Below, piece by piece: positions 25,164 through 34,999 of a stretch of DNA of 64,000 bases. The stretch comes from a virus, in IMG/VR virus record IMGVR_UViG_3300031834_000002, positions 25,805 to 89,804 of that record; one strand, given 5' to 3'. The notes under the pieces were generated by a model. That model worked only from the letters and a program-made list of their open reading frames with translations. It ran no database searches and had not been told where the DNA came from. Position numbers and translations under genes: made by a program. How positions within the stretch are numbered: the first letter of the stretch is position 1; each line of letters starts with the position of its first letter.

Positions 25164-25665
25164 TCTTATTTTCGGAGGGATAATTGGAGGCATTTTAGGT
25201 GCGTTGGGAGGAACAGATAATTCATCTAAAATCTTTCGTAGAATTTCTTTACCTCTATTTCTTGCTGGAACTGCATGGAATCATTTACACCATTGGTATA
25301 TATTTAGTATATTATTGCTAATTCCTATTTTTAGTATAGGATATGGAATCCCTTCAAAAGATGATAAAGGCAGTTGGTTAGGTAGGTCTTTTTATGCCTT
25401 ATTTGGTCATAATATGCCATTAGCGAACATATTTACAAGGGGAACGATAGGATGTCTTATTTCCCTTGTTTTAGCCCCCATAGCATTATTAAAGGGCGAT
25501 TTAGTGGTATATTTGATAGGTTGTCTCGTTATTATAGTAGTTTTTGCGACATTATCTTGGAAAGACTTAGGAGGATTTGAATTTCAAGGAAAAAGGCTAC
25601 TTTGGAGCGAATTTACCCCTTATTTCGTAGTATCTATTATTATATTACTTTTAATCTATTTTTAA
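25129..25665 (+). CDS. multi-spanning membrane protein, 178 aa
   Basis: Four to five hydrophobic segments (around residues 12-27, 56-76, 104-122, 125-142 and 165-178), a conserved-looking GGTDNSSKIFRR loop and short polar loops. It overlaps the DUF115-like gene by 35 bases. Recurrent in phages, function unknown. It could anchor or export a glycan, act as a holin-like pore, or exclude superinfection; none of these can be shown. Ends 6 bases from the convergent leftward operon. Confidence 0.65.
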   Translation: MLRNNLKTKLSNLIFGGIIGGILGALGGTDNSSKIFRRISLPLFLAGTAWNHLHHWYIFSILLLIPIFSIGYGIPSKDDKGSWLGRSFYALFGHNMPLANIFTRGTIGCLISLVLAPIALLKGDLVVYLIGCLVIIVVFATLSWKDLGGFEFQGKRLLWSEFTPYFVVSIIILLLIYF

Positions 25666-25671
25666 ATAATA

Positions 25672-27258
25672 TTAATCATTTGTAAAATTGACTATAACTG
25701 ATTCTAAATCGCTCTCCATATACGAAAAAATATGTTCGAATACTGTTAGCGAACAATAAGAACGTAAATTTATACCAGACAAAACAAATCCTTTAGAACC
25801 AAGTTCTCCATTATAATATTTAATTGCATCTGGAAATGCTATCATTAAATCATCGTAACAATTTCTTAATAAATTAATTTTTGACATTGAGTTATAATCG
25901 AAAGGTTGTGACCAAGCGCTAATAACTGAAAATCTTATAAAACCTCCTCCATCAATATAACCTAATGGGGTATCATATCTAATTCTTACTTCTATAGAAG
26001 GGTCGTCAAGAGAACTATAAATAGTATCTATACAATGAAAAGTATCGCCAAGAAAAAGATTACTATCTACATGAAAAGCATTTTCAGAAGTTACTGCAAA
26101 TAAACGGAGTTGCGATTTGGTATTAATTTTCAATAAAGGGGTAATTAATGTTGTCGGATACCCTTTTGTATATATTTGCATTTCTTCATAATAAGTTCCT
26201 ATATCATCAGTTTCTATATGAGTAGTTCCTAATAAAATTCCATGTAAACGTTTTACATTACTATAAGAAGTCCATTTAGAAGGAATTATTGACCCTATTA
26301 TGCTGGTTATCCAAAAATGTTCTGTTGATTGTCCAATTTGACCTTGAATAATTGGAGTATTAAAATCAATAATACCTTGTTTATCAATCAAAATATCTTT
26401 TTGTGATTGGTCTATCCAAAATATAGATTGACACCATGAAGTTATCATCATTAAAAATTTTCTTAAATCTTCTATATGCATATCTTTAATTTGATATTTT
26501 CCATTTTCAGCAGTTAAACCTAAATCTATCCAATCCATTTGATGTAGAATTTTTCTTTCTATGCCTTCTTCGTCATAATTAAAATAATCTTCTTTTGTTT
26601 GTCCTGTGATTTCTAATATTTTTTCTGTAGATTCTCGTAATTCTGCTATATGTTTTTTATTTATAATCCAATAACCATATTCGTCAGATTGCACTTTTGA
26701 AAATTCTGTTCTATCGACTTCTATAATACCGCTATCTATTTCTTGTTGTATGCGAATATCCTGTAATTCTTTTATATGAATAGCTTTAATCCTTAAAAAT
26801 CCTTTATAATAAGTTTGTAAAGTATTCTCAAATTGATTAGTATATATATTCAATTTTTTATTTATACCACTTTTTGTTAAAATAGAATCATCTTGCCATG
26901 TTCCTAATTTACTGAAGCATTTAGGGCAACGGTCGATATAAAGAATTTCTTCTTGTGGCGGAGGATTAGCTACCACAGGTATCAGAGTTTGAGTTTCTTC
27001 TGCAATCATACTGATAATTTCCTCGTTGACTCCTACATAAGTTCTATCGATATATCGAATACAACTTTTTATTTTTTCTTCAGTTTGGGTAATATTAACC
27101 GCAATAGTGGTTATTATGGGTTCTTCTTCTTCTTTAGTATATATTATCTTCTCAGTTGAAATATTTATTGCAGTAGTAGATATTGCTTTAGTTAAATCTA
27201 CAATTGGTAAAGGAATAGGGACAGGCATTGGAAAATTAGGGAGAGGTATTAAAGGCAT
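25672..27258 (-). CDS. distal tail or fibre-associated protein
   Basis: 528 aa when started at ATG 27258, which has AGAAGGAGG just upstream; the in-frame ATG at 27285 is less likely. A proline-rich N-terminus precedes a CPKC half-site and three spaced HI.xLR modules (KAIHIKELQDIR, NKKHIAELRES, KDMHIEDLRKF) that resemble repeats in phage tail appendages. The C-terminal half is beta-rich. Last gene of the late operon, so likely at the tail tip. Confidence 0.65.
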   Translation of the reverse strand: MPLIPLPNFPMPVPIPLPIVDLTKAISTTAINISTEKIIYTKEEEEPIITTIAVNITQTEEKIKSCIRYIDRTYVGVNEEIISMIAEETQTLIPVVANPPPQEEILYIDRCPKCFSKLGTWQDDSILTKSGINKKLNIYTNQFENTLQTYYKGFLRIKAIHIKELQDIRIQQEIDSGIIEVDRTEFSKVQSDEYGYWIINKKHIAELRESTEKILEITGQTKEDYFNYDEEGIERKILHQMDWIDLGLTAENGKYQIKDMHIEDLRKFLMMITSWCQSIFWIDQSQKDILIDKQGIIDFNTPIIQGQIGQSTEHFWITSIIGSIIPSKWTSYSNVKRLHGILLGTTHIETDDIGTYYEEMQIYTKGYPTTLITPLLKINTKSQLRLFAVTSENAFHVDSNLFLGDTFHCIDTIYSSLDDPSIEVRIRYDTPLGYIDGGGFIRFSVISAWSQPFDYNSMSKINLLRNCYDDLMIAFPDAIKYYNGELGSKGFVLSGINLRSYCSLTVFEHIFSYMESDLESVIVNFTND

Positions 27259-27763
27259 GTAAATTTCCTCCTTCTGTTCCTGCATATAAAATATTATTAT
27301 TTACTAACATACAATTAATTTGTTCTCCTAAATTTAAAACTTCAGTAAAAATAATTTCATTCCATTCGTATATTTTACCACTTAAAGAACTGACATAAAT
27401 TTTATTATCAAAAGTAATCATGTCAGTGGGTCGTTCTGGAATAAAAGATTTATAAACATTTGAAATTTTATCATATTCATATAATTTGCCATTGTAATCA
27501 ATAGAAAATAAATTTATATTTACTGTTAAAGCCACAACTTTATCTGTTATATTACAAATAGAAATTAAAGAATCATTTAAAAATTTATAAATCAAACCTG
27601 CATTATCACTAACATAAAGGTCAGAATCATAAATTGCATTATCTGTAATTTCTGTTCCATTTGTAGCACCAACAAAAATTAAGTTATCTACATCATCGAA
27701 CATATACATTCTTCCTGTTGAAGAAAATCCATATAATTTGTTATTAAATGTAATTAATTTCAT
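27236..27763 (-). CDS. beta-propeller-like tail protein, 175 aa
   Basis: Repeated short units of the form NKLYGFSSTGRMYMFD, GKLYEYDKIS, NKIYVSSLSGKIYEWN and NILYAGTEGGNLHAF are typical of propeller blades (Kelch/PQQ-like). About four blades are visible, so it may complete a propeller with another subunit. Overlaps the downstream gene by 23 bases. A receptor-binding or structural role is inferred from its place among tail genes. Confidence 0.6.
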   Translation of the reverse strand: MKLITFNNKLYGFSSTGRMYMFDDVDNLIFVGATNGTEITDNAIYDSDLYVSDNAGLIYKFLNDSLISICNITDKVVALTVNINLFSIDYNGKLYEYDKISNVYKSFIPERPTDMITFDNKIYVSSLSGKIYEWNEIIFTEVLNLGEQINCMLVNNNILYAGTEGGNLHAFNTSP

Positions 27764-27772
27764 ATTTTCCTT

Positions 27773-28459
27773 TTATTCGCTATAAACTGCAAAAAATCTC
27801 CAAACTTGTGAACTTTTATCCCATATGATATTTGTTTTAGAATTACTTTCATTTTGTAAAAGACTTCTTTTTTCCTGTCCTTTACTATCAAGTGCTATAT
27901 TACCATCTTCATCTCTTTCTACAAAATAACATTTTTTAATATCTATTTCGTATGCAGTAGTTCCCCATTTTTGTGTATCTGCATTAAATATTAAGTCTAA
28001 TAATCCTATTTTTTCTACATTCTCTTGCTTAGAATTTTGCATTTTTTTAATTTTCGGATAAGTTTTCCAAAGAGATTGACAATCTTTATTAAAAGTTATA
28101 TTTTCTTCCCAATCTATATCATATTCTATAATTTCTAAAGTATTTATATCCAATGCTCCTCCAGAAAAACGAGAATGAGAATGACGATTATAACCTTTAG
28201 TAGAGTCAGATGGTTTTGTTCCATAAGGAGGAAAGGTTAATTCTACATCATTCCATATAATCGAACCAGCTAAAGCTTGTGATAGTCCTGTAGAAATATC
28301 AATTGCCCTTTGTTGACTATGGTCTTTAATACCTCCTGATTTTGAATATGGAGTAATTGCTTTTTCTTCTACGTTATTTGAAATATCTTCTAATTTAGAT
28401 GTTAAAAGTTTTATTTCTTGTTCTAATTCTTCTATTCTTCCATTTAAAGTTTGTTCCAT
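27773..28459 (-). CDS. tail tip protein with N-terminal coiled coil
   Basis: The first 35 residues form a coiled coil (GRIEELEQEIKLLTSKLEDI), and the rest is a globular domain with a histidine-rich RHSHSRFSGGALDI segment seen in some tail fibres. Possibly a trimeric appendage. No enzymatic motif. Two bases separate it from the large hub gene upstream. Confidence 0.6.
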   Translation of the reverse strand: MEQTLNGRIEELEQEIKLLTSKLEDISNNVEEKAITPYSKSGGIKDHSQQRAIDISTGLSQALAGSIIWNDVELTFPPYGTKPSDSTKGYNRHSHSRFSGGALDINTLEIIEYDIDWEENITFNKDCQSLWKTYPKIKKMQNSKQENVEKIGLLDLIFNADTQKWGTTAYEIDIKKCYFVERDEDGNIALDSKGQEKRSLLQNESNSKTNIIWDKSSQVWRFFAVYSE

Positions 28460-28461
28460 AC

Positions 28462-31400
28462 TTATTCTCCTCTCGAAGGAATACTAACAGACCGAGAATA
28501 ATATCTTTTATTTTGCAATTGAATAGATACTGTAAACGATGAAATATTAATATTAATACTTTCTATATTTAAAGGATTATTCAAAATATTATTTATCATA
28601 ATTCTTTTAGAAAGGTCTATTCCATAATAACACAGAGCATCTAAAGTAATTTCTATATTTCCATTTATTTTTTCATCGCAATCTTTACTTAATTGCCAAT
28701 CAGTATAATCTTTTGCAAAATTAGTATCGTTCCATGAAGGAATTATTTCTTTAACAGTTAAAAGAGCAGAATGTTCTGCATTTGTAATATATACCCATTG
28801 AGGATTTTGGACTGTCCATTTATACCATTTATTTGCCTCAAATTTGAATTTTAATTTAATAGGTATATCTGGATTAGGTATTTGTCTAATAGCACCTACT
28901 TGTATAGATAAATTAGTTAAATTTAAATCTTTTATAATAGTTTTAGAATAATCTCCTATTTTATCAGTAAAAAACATCAATGGATTAGATATATCTGTTT
29001 CAGGGTTTTCAGTAGGAGTATTTGTATAAGAATAATATTGCTTTTTGAATAATTCTAATTCGATGTTAGACCTTCTCAGACCAATTTTGACACCTGTTCC
29101 ATCTTCTATAAAAAAATATTGAGGTTCGTTAAATATAAGAAGTCGATGTTCGTAATCTATAGTAAATCCATCGTTGAATTCTTCTTTTTCCCATCCATAT
29201 CTACTTTGTGCCACAGATATTTTTGGAGGTTGCCAATCGCTATATGATTCTAAACTTCTATCTAATTCAGGTATACTATATTTTTTAAATACATCTTTAT
29301 ATAATTCGTTATCTTCTGTTTTATGATGGTCAAATCCATATCCTGTTGATGAATTTTTTGATAAAACTTCATAACGAGAATCCCATGCTGGAACAGCATA
29401 ACACCAAAAATATCTATGATTATAACCTGAAAATTGTTTAGTTCCTCCTTGTGAATTAAATCTACGAATTACTTTTTCTCCCATTTGAACTCTATATTTA
29501 TTAACAATATTTTCGACATCATTTCTTATAGTATGATTTAATATTTGATATAATTTTAAATTTTCTCCAAATTCTTGAACTTCTAAATTGATAATATCTC
29601 CATTTCCATCGATTTTAAGTTTTGGTGTTTCTGTTATATCATAATACCAAGAAAAATTTCCTGATTGTTCTGTTAAATTTGTAATTGCATCTGATTTTCC
29701 AGACCCAAAAATATCTATAGTCTGTGGAATAAAATTGCCAATATTAAAATTAATTCCGCATACTGCAAGACCTTCTTTAATAGTATTATAGTATAATTCT
29801 GTTTCGTCTTTTGGTTTATGTCCTACATGAAAATAAACATTCTCTTGATTATCTTTCCAATATTTATCCTGACAATTAATCTTAATATGTTCTGGATTAT
29901 CAGTAGGATTTATTTGAGTTATATATCCTTTATATAATGTCCATATATGATATTTAATTTCTACTTCGGATTCCATATCTGGTTTAGTAGAATCATAAGG
30001 TCTTGCTAATTCAAATACAGCAGTATGAGCACTATTTAATCCTTTAGAAATAGTAATACTGTCTATATTAGCATCTGCTTGTTCTATAGAATCTATATAA
30101 ACTTTTATATAAGATTTTCCTAAAGATTGCACTCCAGCATTTTCTACAGTAGGAGGAGGAGTTTGTGGAGGAATAATTGGAGGAGTCGTAGTATAAATAC
30201 CAAAACTTATATAATTACTTATGCCTATATTATTAGTAACTGTTACATTGTATCTTCCATTAGCAAGACTGGGAACTAAACAAGTAATAGAGATATTAGT
30301 CCAATTTGTTATCACAGCAATAGTTGTATCAAATTTTACCAAACCTTGAATTGCTCCAAAATTAGTTCCTGTAATAATTCTACTATCTCCTATTTGACCT
30401 ATTGTAGAAGATAAACTGGTAATATGAGGAGAAGGAATTTGAAAAGATTTTCTTGTTCTTATATCATTTTTTAAATTATAGATTTCTTGACGTTTAGTAT
30501 TGATTTTATTAGTTAAATTTTTAATAATAACAGAACTTACAATTGAAATAAGATTACTGAGATTATTTAAAACTTGTCTACAAAATACAAATTTATTTTC
30601 TATATTTCCAAATTGTTGTTTACACATCCTAAAATCATTAATTAAATCTCTTGTTTCTTGTAATTCAAATTGTATAGTATCAGATAAAGATAAAGTATCT
30701 GAAAGTTCTTGTTTTTCTAAAGATACATCTAATTCTATATTGTCTGAAAGAGATAAAGAATCTATATCTATAAATTCTTTTAAATTAAAGTCGTCAGTTA
30801 ATGAAATTTCATCATCTAATATTGCTTTTTCTAATGATAAATTAACAAGGATATTATCTGATAAAGATAAAGTATCGCTTTTAATGACATCAGTTCCTAA
30901 ATCTACAAAACTATATCTCGTATCATAAGGCGAACCTATTTCATCTTGATGTAAAGTTCTAAGTATTCCATCTGTCGATATATTAAGACAACTTATCCTA
31001 TTAAGAGATATTCCAGTATCGAGAATAGTTCCTAAAGCATCCCATGTTTCTCCAACTCGTTTAATATAATATGCAGTATTAGTTTCATTGGCATAAATAA
31101 CTATTACTATATTATTCGCTAAAATTCCAATATCCAAACGAGTAGAAGGCTTAATATTAGCAGTTATTATTGTAGTTTTTACGACATCCCAAGACGAAAT
31201 ATATCTTTTATATACAATAGAAGAACTATTATATCTCCACGCTAAATGAATATAATTATTAATATCTACTGCAACTACTGGATAGCGAGCTTGATTTGCT
31301 AAAACATTGGTTTCTACAATTACATTACTCCAAGAAGTTGTATATATTAATTCTTTTACTTCGGTATAATATAAATAACTGCATGTAAATACATGCAAAG

Positions 31401-31926
31401 TCTCTCCAATTACACAAGCATCGATATGGGAAGAAAGTTGACTCGGATTTATTGTAGTCCAATTTACGCCATCATTATCAGAATAAGAAACATTAAGATT
31501 ATTAGTGCCATTTACAGAACAAGCGAATAATCTTCCAGAAATAGTTTTTCTAATGACTGAACAATCGAAAATACTATTTAAACTATTCCATACTATACAT
31601 TCAACTCCAATAGACCAAGTTCCTACAGAATAAGTTAATTTTATTACAGACCCACGACTGTTAATATTATTATAATATAATATATATATATTATTATCGG
31701 AATCTATACAAGTATTATAAAAACGAGCACCAGTATTAACAATTTGAATAGCACTTCCCCACGTTACTCCATCATCTATTGAGACCTGATAACATAAATT
31801 AGTAGGAGATATTGTGCCTAAATTAACTATTGCTACTAATTTTCCGTCAGTCGTGCGGAGAATTCGCTGAGCATTAGATGCTAAATAAGTATTGTTATTT
31901 GTAGTAGTTCCTAATAAAACACTCAT
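28462..31926 (-). CDS. giant tail hub protein: propeller + TIG + hub domains
   Basis: 1154 aa. Residues 1-330 have sialidase/propeller-like repeats (SIDDGVTWG, SYSDNDGVNWT). Residues about 340-420 hold LSLSDNI/LSLEK repeats. Residues about 500-580 read ITSLSSTIGQIGD...GTNFG, an IPT/TIG immunoglobulin-like domain. From about 610 on (IKVYIDSIEQADANIDSITI) lies a late-control-D/baseplate-hub-like domain with a cysteine-poor beta barrel. Likely the central tail-tip hub carrying a host-recognition domain at its N-terminus. Confidence 0.7.
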   Translation of the reverse strand: MSVLLGTTTNNNTYLASNAQRILRTTDGKLVAIVNLGTISPTNLCYQVSIDDGVTWGSAIQIVNTGARFYNTCIDSDNNIYILYYNNINSRGSVIKLTYSVGTWSIGVECIVWNSLNSIFDCSVIRKTISGRLFACSVNGTNNLNVSYSDNDGVNWTTINPSQLSSHIDACVIGETLHVFTCSYLYYTEVKELIYTTSWSNVIVETNVLANQARYPVVAVDINNYIHLAWRYNSSSIVYKRYISSWDVVKTTIITANIKPSTRLDIGILANNIVIVIYANETNTAYYIKRVGETWDALGTILDTGISLNRISCLNISTDGILRTLHQDEIGSPYDTRYSFVDLGTDVIKSDTLSLSDNILVNLSLEKAILDDEISLTDDFNLKEFIDIDSLSLSDNIELDVSLEKQELSDTLSLSDTIQFELQETRDLINDFRMCKQQFGNIENKFVFCRQVLNNLSNLISIVSSVIIKNLTNKINTKRQEIYNLKNDIRTRKSFQIPSPHITSLSSTIGQIGDSRIITGTNFGAIQGLVKFDTTIAVITNWTNISITCLVPSLANGRYNVTVTNNIGISNYISFGIYTTTPPIIPPQTPPPTVENAGVQSLGKSYIKVYIDSIEQADANIDSITISKGLNSAHTAVFELARPYDSTKPDMESEVEIKYHIWTLYKGYITQINPTDNPEHIKINCQDKYWKDNQENVYFHVGHKPKDETELYYNTIKEGLAVCGINFNIGNFIPQTIDIFGSGKSDAITNLTEQSGNFSWYYDITETPKLKIDGNGDIINLEVQEFGENLKLYQILNHTIRNDVENIVNKYRVQMGEKVIRRFNSQGGTKQFSGYNHRYFWCYAVPAWDSRYEVLSKNSSTGYGFDHHKTEDNELYKDVFKKYSIPELDRSLESYSDWQPPKISVAQSRYGWEKEEFNDGFTIDYEHRLLIFNEPQYFFIEDGTGVKIGLRRSNIELELFKKQYYSYTNTPTENPETDISNPLMFFTDKIGDYSKTIIKDLNLTNLSIQVGAIRQIPNPDIPIKLKFKFEANKWYKWTVQNPQWVYITNAEHSALLTVKEIIPSWNDTNFAKDYTDWQLSKDCDEKINGNIEITLDALCYYGIDLSKRIMINNILNNPLNIESININISSFTVSIQLQNKRYYSRSVSIPSRGE

Positions 31927-31967
31927 TATTATATTACTCCTTACTAAAAATTATATATTTTCTACAA

Positions 31968-32648
31968 TTAACTAACAGTTATAGTAATCTTATGTATCAA
32001 TTTATCTATATCTTTTAATTCATGTTCCCAAATAATTAAAGTTTTATAGCCATATTTTTTATAGGTATTTAATCTGCGTTTGTTTCTTTCTCCGAATTTT
32101 GAAGGACGATGCCAATAATCTCCATAAAGTTCTATAATCTTTTTTTGTCCATTAATATTTATAAAATCTGGACAAAATTCTCCAATTATCATTTTTCCAT
32201 TACCGACAAATTTATATTCATTTGGAAATACTTTTTGCAGTATTTTATTTAATAATTTTTCTGATTTATTTGGACTTTGACGATTGCCTTTTAATCGTTT
32301 TCCAAGAGTTTCTATAGAAGAACAAATCAAACATCTTTTGCTTCTATAATCAATTAATTGTTTTCCACAATCTACACATTTAGGCAGTTTTGATAATTTG
32401 CCATAAGAATGATGATTTTTTCCACATCTAAATTTACCAGCACAAGAACGACAATTACCCTTTCCATATTTCCAACTTCTATAACTTATTTCATTATCAC
32501 ATTCTTTACAATAATGAATTTTTCCTGTTTCTCCTCCAGTTGCCATTGCATCTAAATATTTAACTCTACATTTCCAACACCTTTTAGGAGGATTTAATTT
32601 ACCTCTATTTTGTAAAAGTATATTACAATCTATACAATAATTTTTCAA
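31968..32648 (-). CDS. zinc-ribbon homing-type endonuclease with Vsr-like domain (copy E)
   Basis: Three to four Cx2C...Cx2C ribbons (CIDC...CWKC, CKEC...CRSC, CVDCGK...CLIC) precede a C-terminal domain with NKSEKLLNKIL, GEFCPDFI, KIIELYGDYWH and YKTLIIWEHEL. This is the arrangement of Vsr-like (EDxHD) homing nucleases: an early Glu, the Asp of PDFI, Glu/Asp of ELYGD, and His. It is inserted between tail genes. The ribbons are of the same kind as in the HNH copies, but the catalytic fold is unrelated. Confidence 0.78.
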   Translation of the reverse strand: MKNYCIDCNILLQNRGKLNPPKRCWKCRVKYLDAMATGGETGKIHYCKECDNEISYRSWKYGKGNCRSCAGKFRCGKNHHSYGKLSKLPKCVDCGKQLIDYRSKRCLICSSIETLGKRLKGNRQSPNKSEKLLNKILQKVFPNEYKFVGNGKMIIGEFCPDFININGQKKIIELYGDYWHRPSKFGERNKRRLNTYKKYGYKTLIIWEHELKDIDKLIHKITITVS

Positions 32649-32669
32649 TTTTTATTCCTATTTCGTTAA

Positions 32670-33113
32670 TTATGTTATTTGAATCGTAATTTTTACATAG
32701 AGGTCGGTATCGATGTCAACATTTTTAGCTGTAAATGTAAATCTGTCTAACATATCTCCACCAGCAGAAGTATCATTAAATACACCAGCTTCAGTAATTG
32801 CATAAGATTCAGCAGTGCCGAAATCAAATGTTTTTTCAAATATTGCTTTTCCTGTTGCTTCATAAGTAAGAGTAGCTAATGCTCTTTTTGATTCACTAAC
32901 TAATGCTTCTTGTCCTATTGCTGGAACCGTTACACCTTCTCCTACAGCAATAGTATTAAAATAATTAAGACTAACTCCATTTAAAAGTTTAGCAACTTCT
33001 ACTAAACCCATTGTAACTATCAGATTATCACATTCCCAACTATCAATCTTTGTTCCATCTTTTTTTCTTCTTTCGAAATATCCATGTCCTTTTAACTTTA
33101 ATTTTGATTCCAT
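32670..33113 (-). CDS. phage tail/virion structural protein, 147 aa
   Basis: NLIVTMGLVEVAKLLNG, IAVGEG, ALVSESKRALATL and YAITEAGVFN form a pattern shared by many phage tail-associated structural proteins of unknown exact place. GC-richer codons than average suggest good expression. A TAGGAGGAACT site precedes the ATG. Confidence 0.7.
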   Translation of the reverse strand: MESKLKLKGHGYFERRKKDGTKIDSWECDNLIVTMGLVEVAKLLNGVSLNYFNTIAVGEGVTVPAIGQEALVSESKRALATLTYEATGKAIFEKTFDFGTAESYAITEAGVFNDTSAGGDMLDRFTFTAKNVDIDTDLYVKITIQIT

Positions 33114-33190
33114 TTTTTAGTTCCTCCTATTTTTGATAATATATTCTCGATATAAATATTTTTTAGTTAAAATATTAGAGTATTTGGATT

Positions 33191-33559
33191 TCATCGCCAC
33201 CCCAAAGAATTAAGAGATTTTATAAAGGTGTCATTTATATTATATTCTATTCTCTCTATATTACTATTTTTTAAATTAATTTTATAACAAACAACTTTAT
33301 CATTTTTAGACCCCATAACATAAGCATATTCTAAATTAACTTTTCCATTATTTTTACCATTCAAATCATTAGTGCCTTCAATAAAATGATAGTATTTATC
33401 ATACATATCTAAACATAAATGGTTTCCATCAGGAAGAGTATAGAATAATCTTTTAATCTTTTTATCTGGAATTTCTGTCCATTTTGTTTTATAATAATCT
33501 CCTCCTGTGTAGATACTTTCGTCCTCAAGAACTGCTACAAAAAGAGGTTTAATATTCAT
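33191..33559 (-). CDS. conserved phage protein, 122 aa
   Basis: LEDESIYTGGDYYKTKWTEI followed by PDKKIKRLFYTLPDGNHL resembles a small phage family (GG..Y...W..IP..KI..L...LP.G) often near tail genes, function unknown. It overlaps the PD-(D/E)XK endonuclease gene by 4 bases. Beta-rich; no cysteine pairs. Confidence 0.6.
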   Translation of the reverse strand: MNIKPLFVAVLEDESIYTGGDYYKTKWTEIPDKKIKRLFYTLPDGNHLCLDMYDKYYHFIEGTNDLNGKNNGKVNLEYAYVMGSKNDKVVCYKINLKNSNIERIEYNINDTFIKSLNSLGWR

Positions 33560-34323
33560 GAGATTACTCCTATCTTTTGTAAATCTTTCTCGAAAAGAAC
33601 TTTAAAATTTACCTCGGAATATATTTTTCTAAATAAATTTATTTTGTTCTTAGCAATTGTAGTTAAATAACCTTTTATTTCTATATATTCTTTAGTTTTA
33701 GGTAAGTAAAAGTCAGGTGTATAAGTAGTATCTACTAAATCAAAAGTTTTAGATTCATATAACCATTTTATTTTTTCTCTGTCTAAATATTTAGCATATT
33801 TTACTTCCCAATAACTTCTAAACCAAATATTATTATATTGCACAAATTTTGGTTTCATTGGTTTTCCGAAATTAGGATTATTCTTACCTGACATTAATAT
33901 ACTCATTTTTTGTTTTGTTTCTTTTGTGCGAAGTTTATCTGTCATATTTATTCTATTGGCACATGATTTACAATGACCAATTCCATCTTTCCATGTCTTA
34001 TATTCAATCCGTTTATCACAAATAGAACAATAATGATTGATTAAAGTTCTTCCATCTATAAAATTCAGAGCATTTTCTCCTGTTCTGTTTTTATTTGCAA
34101 CACTTACTGCTGAATTTTTTCTACCTTTCATTATTTTACTGTGTTCTGGTCTTTTTTTACCTCTCCAGCAAGCAGTATCTCTTCGAGGAATATTATATTC
34201 TTTCAATCGATTATAAATAGTCATAGTAGTTGTATTTAATTCTATAGCAATTTCTTTCATTGATTTCTTTTTATTTATATATTCCTCGTAAAGAAAGTCA
34301 AATAAAATATTTAATTTTTTCAT
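33556..34323 (-). CDS. homing-type endonuclease: HTH, zinc ribbon and PD-(D/E)XK domain (copy F)
   Basis: N-terminal helix-turn-helix (KSMKEIAIELNTTTMTIYNR), two NUMOD3-like stretches (KRPEHSKIMKGRKN and KETKQKMSILMSGKNN), one ribbon CSICDKR...CKSCAN, then a nuclease core FRSYWEVKYAKYLD, YTPDFYLP and YIEIKGY, i.e. E, PD and ExK. Modular DNA binding with a PD-(D/E)XK cutter is known among homing endonucleases. Preceded in translation by tail genes and overlapping the 122-aa gene. Confidence 0.8.
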   Translation of the reverse strand: MKKLNILFDFLYEEYINKKKSMKEIAIELNTTTMTIYNRLKEYNIPRRDTACWRGKKRPEHSKIMKGRKNSAVSVANKNRTGENALNFIDGRTLINHYCSICDKRIEYKTWKDGIGHCKSCANRINMTDKLRTKETKQKMSILMSGKNNPNFGKPMKPKFVQYNNIWFRSYWEVKYAKYLDREKIKWLYESKTFDLVDTTYTPDFYLPKTKEYIEIKGYLTTIAKNKINLFRKIYSEVNFKVLFEKDLQKIGVIS

Positions 34324-34335
34324 ATTTTTCCTAAG

Positions 34336-34974
34336 TTAAATCCATGTGTATCGAACTGTTAGACAAAAAGACTCCACACTCGGAGTAGAATAATTTACAG
34401 GTATTACAATTTTAATATTAGCATAAAGATGTCCTGCCCCTGATAATGCTCCAGTTTCTTCATTTAATAATATAAATCTTCCAACACCACTTCCTGCAAT
34501 TGCTGTTCCTGCCCAATCTGAAGGTGGAGTTGTAAATGTAGTAGCCACTGCTTTTACCATAGAATCTGCTGGAATTCCTTCTCCTAAAACTTTTTTATCT
34601 GTAGTAGCATGAGTATCGTCGTCCCATACTTCTAATTGTGGTTCTTTAGCTGTAGGCCCATCAAAATAAAAATTAAAAACAAATTTTTTTCCTATACCCA
34701 TGCCATTAACTAAATGAGTATAATAAGCACCACCAAAATCTCCACTATAATCGAATACTAAACATTCTGGAACTTTTTTATCTGCATCATCATCTATTAT
34801 TACTCCATGTTCGTTTAATTCAGTCGGTGTAGGTTCATGGTCAAGATTATCTTCTAAATCCTCTGACCATATTAAATAATCATTTACCAAATCCAATGTA
34901 ATATAATTAGCAGGATTTGTAGTATAATTTTGGTCAGCATTAACCAAGTTTGCTCGTATTGTCAAATTTGTCAT
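34336..34974 (-). CDS. putative tail structural protein, 212 aa
   Basis: Beta-rich, acidic, no cysteine pairs or hydrophobic helices. Contains KFVFNFYFDGP and GRFILLNEETGALSG, with an end VRYTWI, suggesting a beta-sandwich. Located between the tape measure side and the tail tip. Not recognised; a virion role is inferred from location. Confidence 0.55.
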   Translation of the reverse strand: MTNLTIRANLVNADQNYTTNPANYITLDLVNDYLIWSEDLEDNLDHEPTPTELNEHGVIIDDDADKKVPECLVFDYSGDFGGAYYTHLVNGMGIGKKFVFNFYFDGPTAKEPQLEVWDDDTHATTDKKVLGEGIPADSMVKAVATTFTTPPSDWAGTAIAGSGVGRFILLNEETGALSGAGHLYANIKIVIPVNYSTPSVESFCLTVRYTWI

Positions 34975-34999
34975 ATTTATATCTCCTTTACTTTAAATA

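Noticed and set aside
30500-30928. 142-aa rightward ORF opposite the tail hub gene
   Set aside because: It mirrors the LSLSD repeats of the strongly supported leftward gene and has no ribosome site or known motif.
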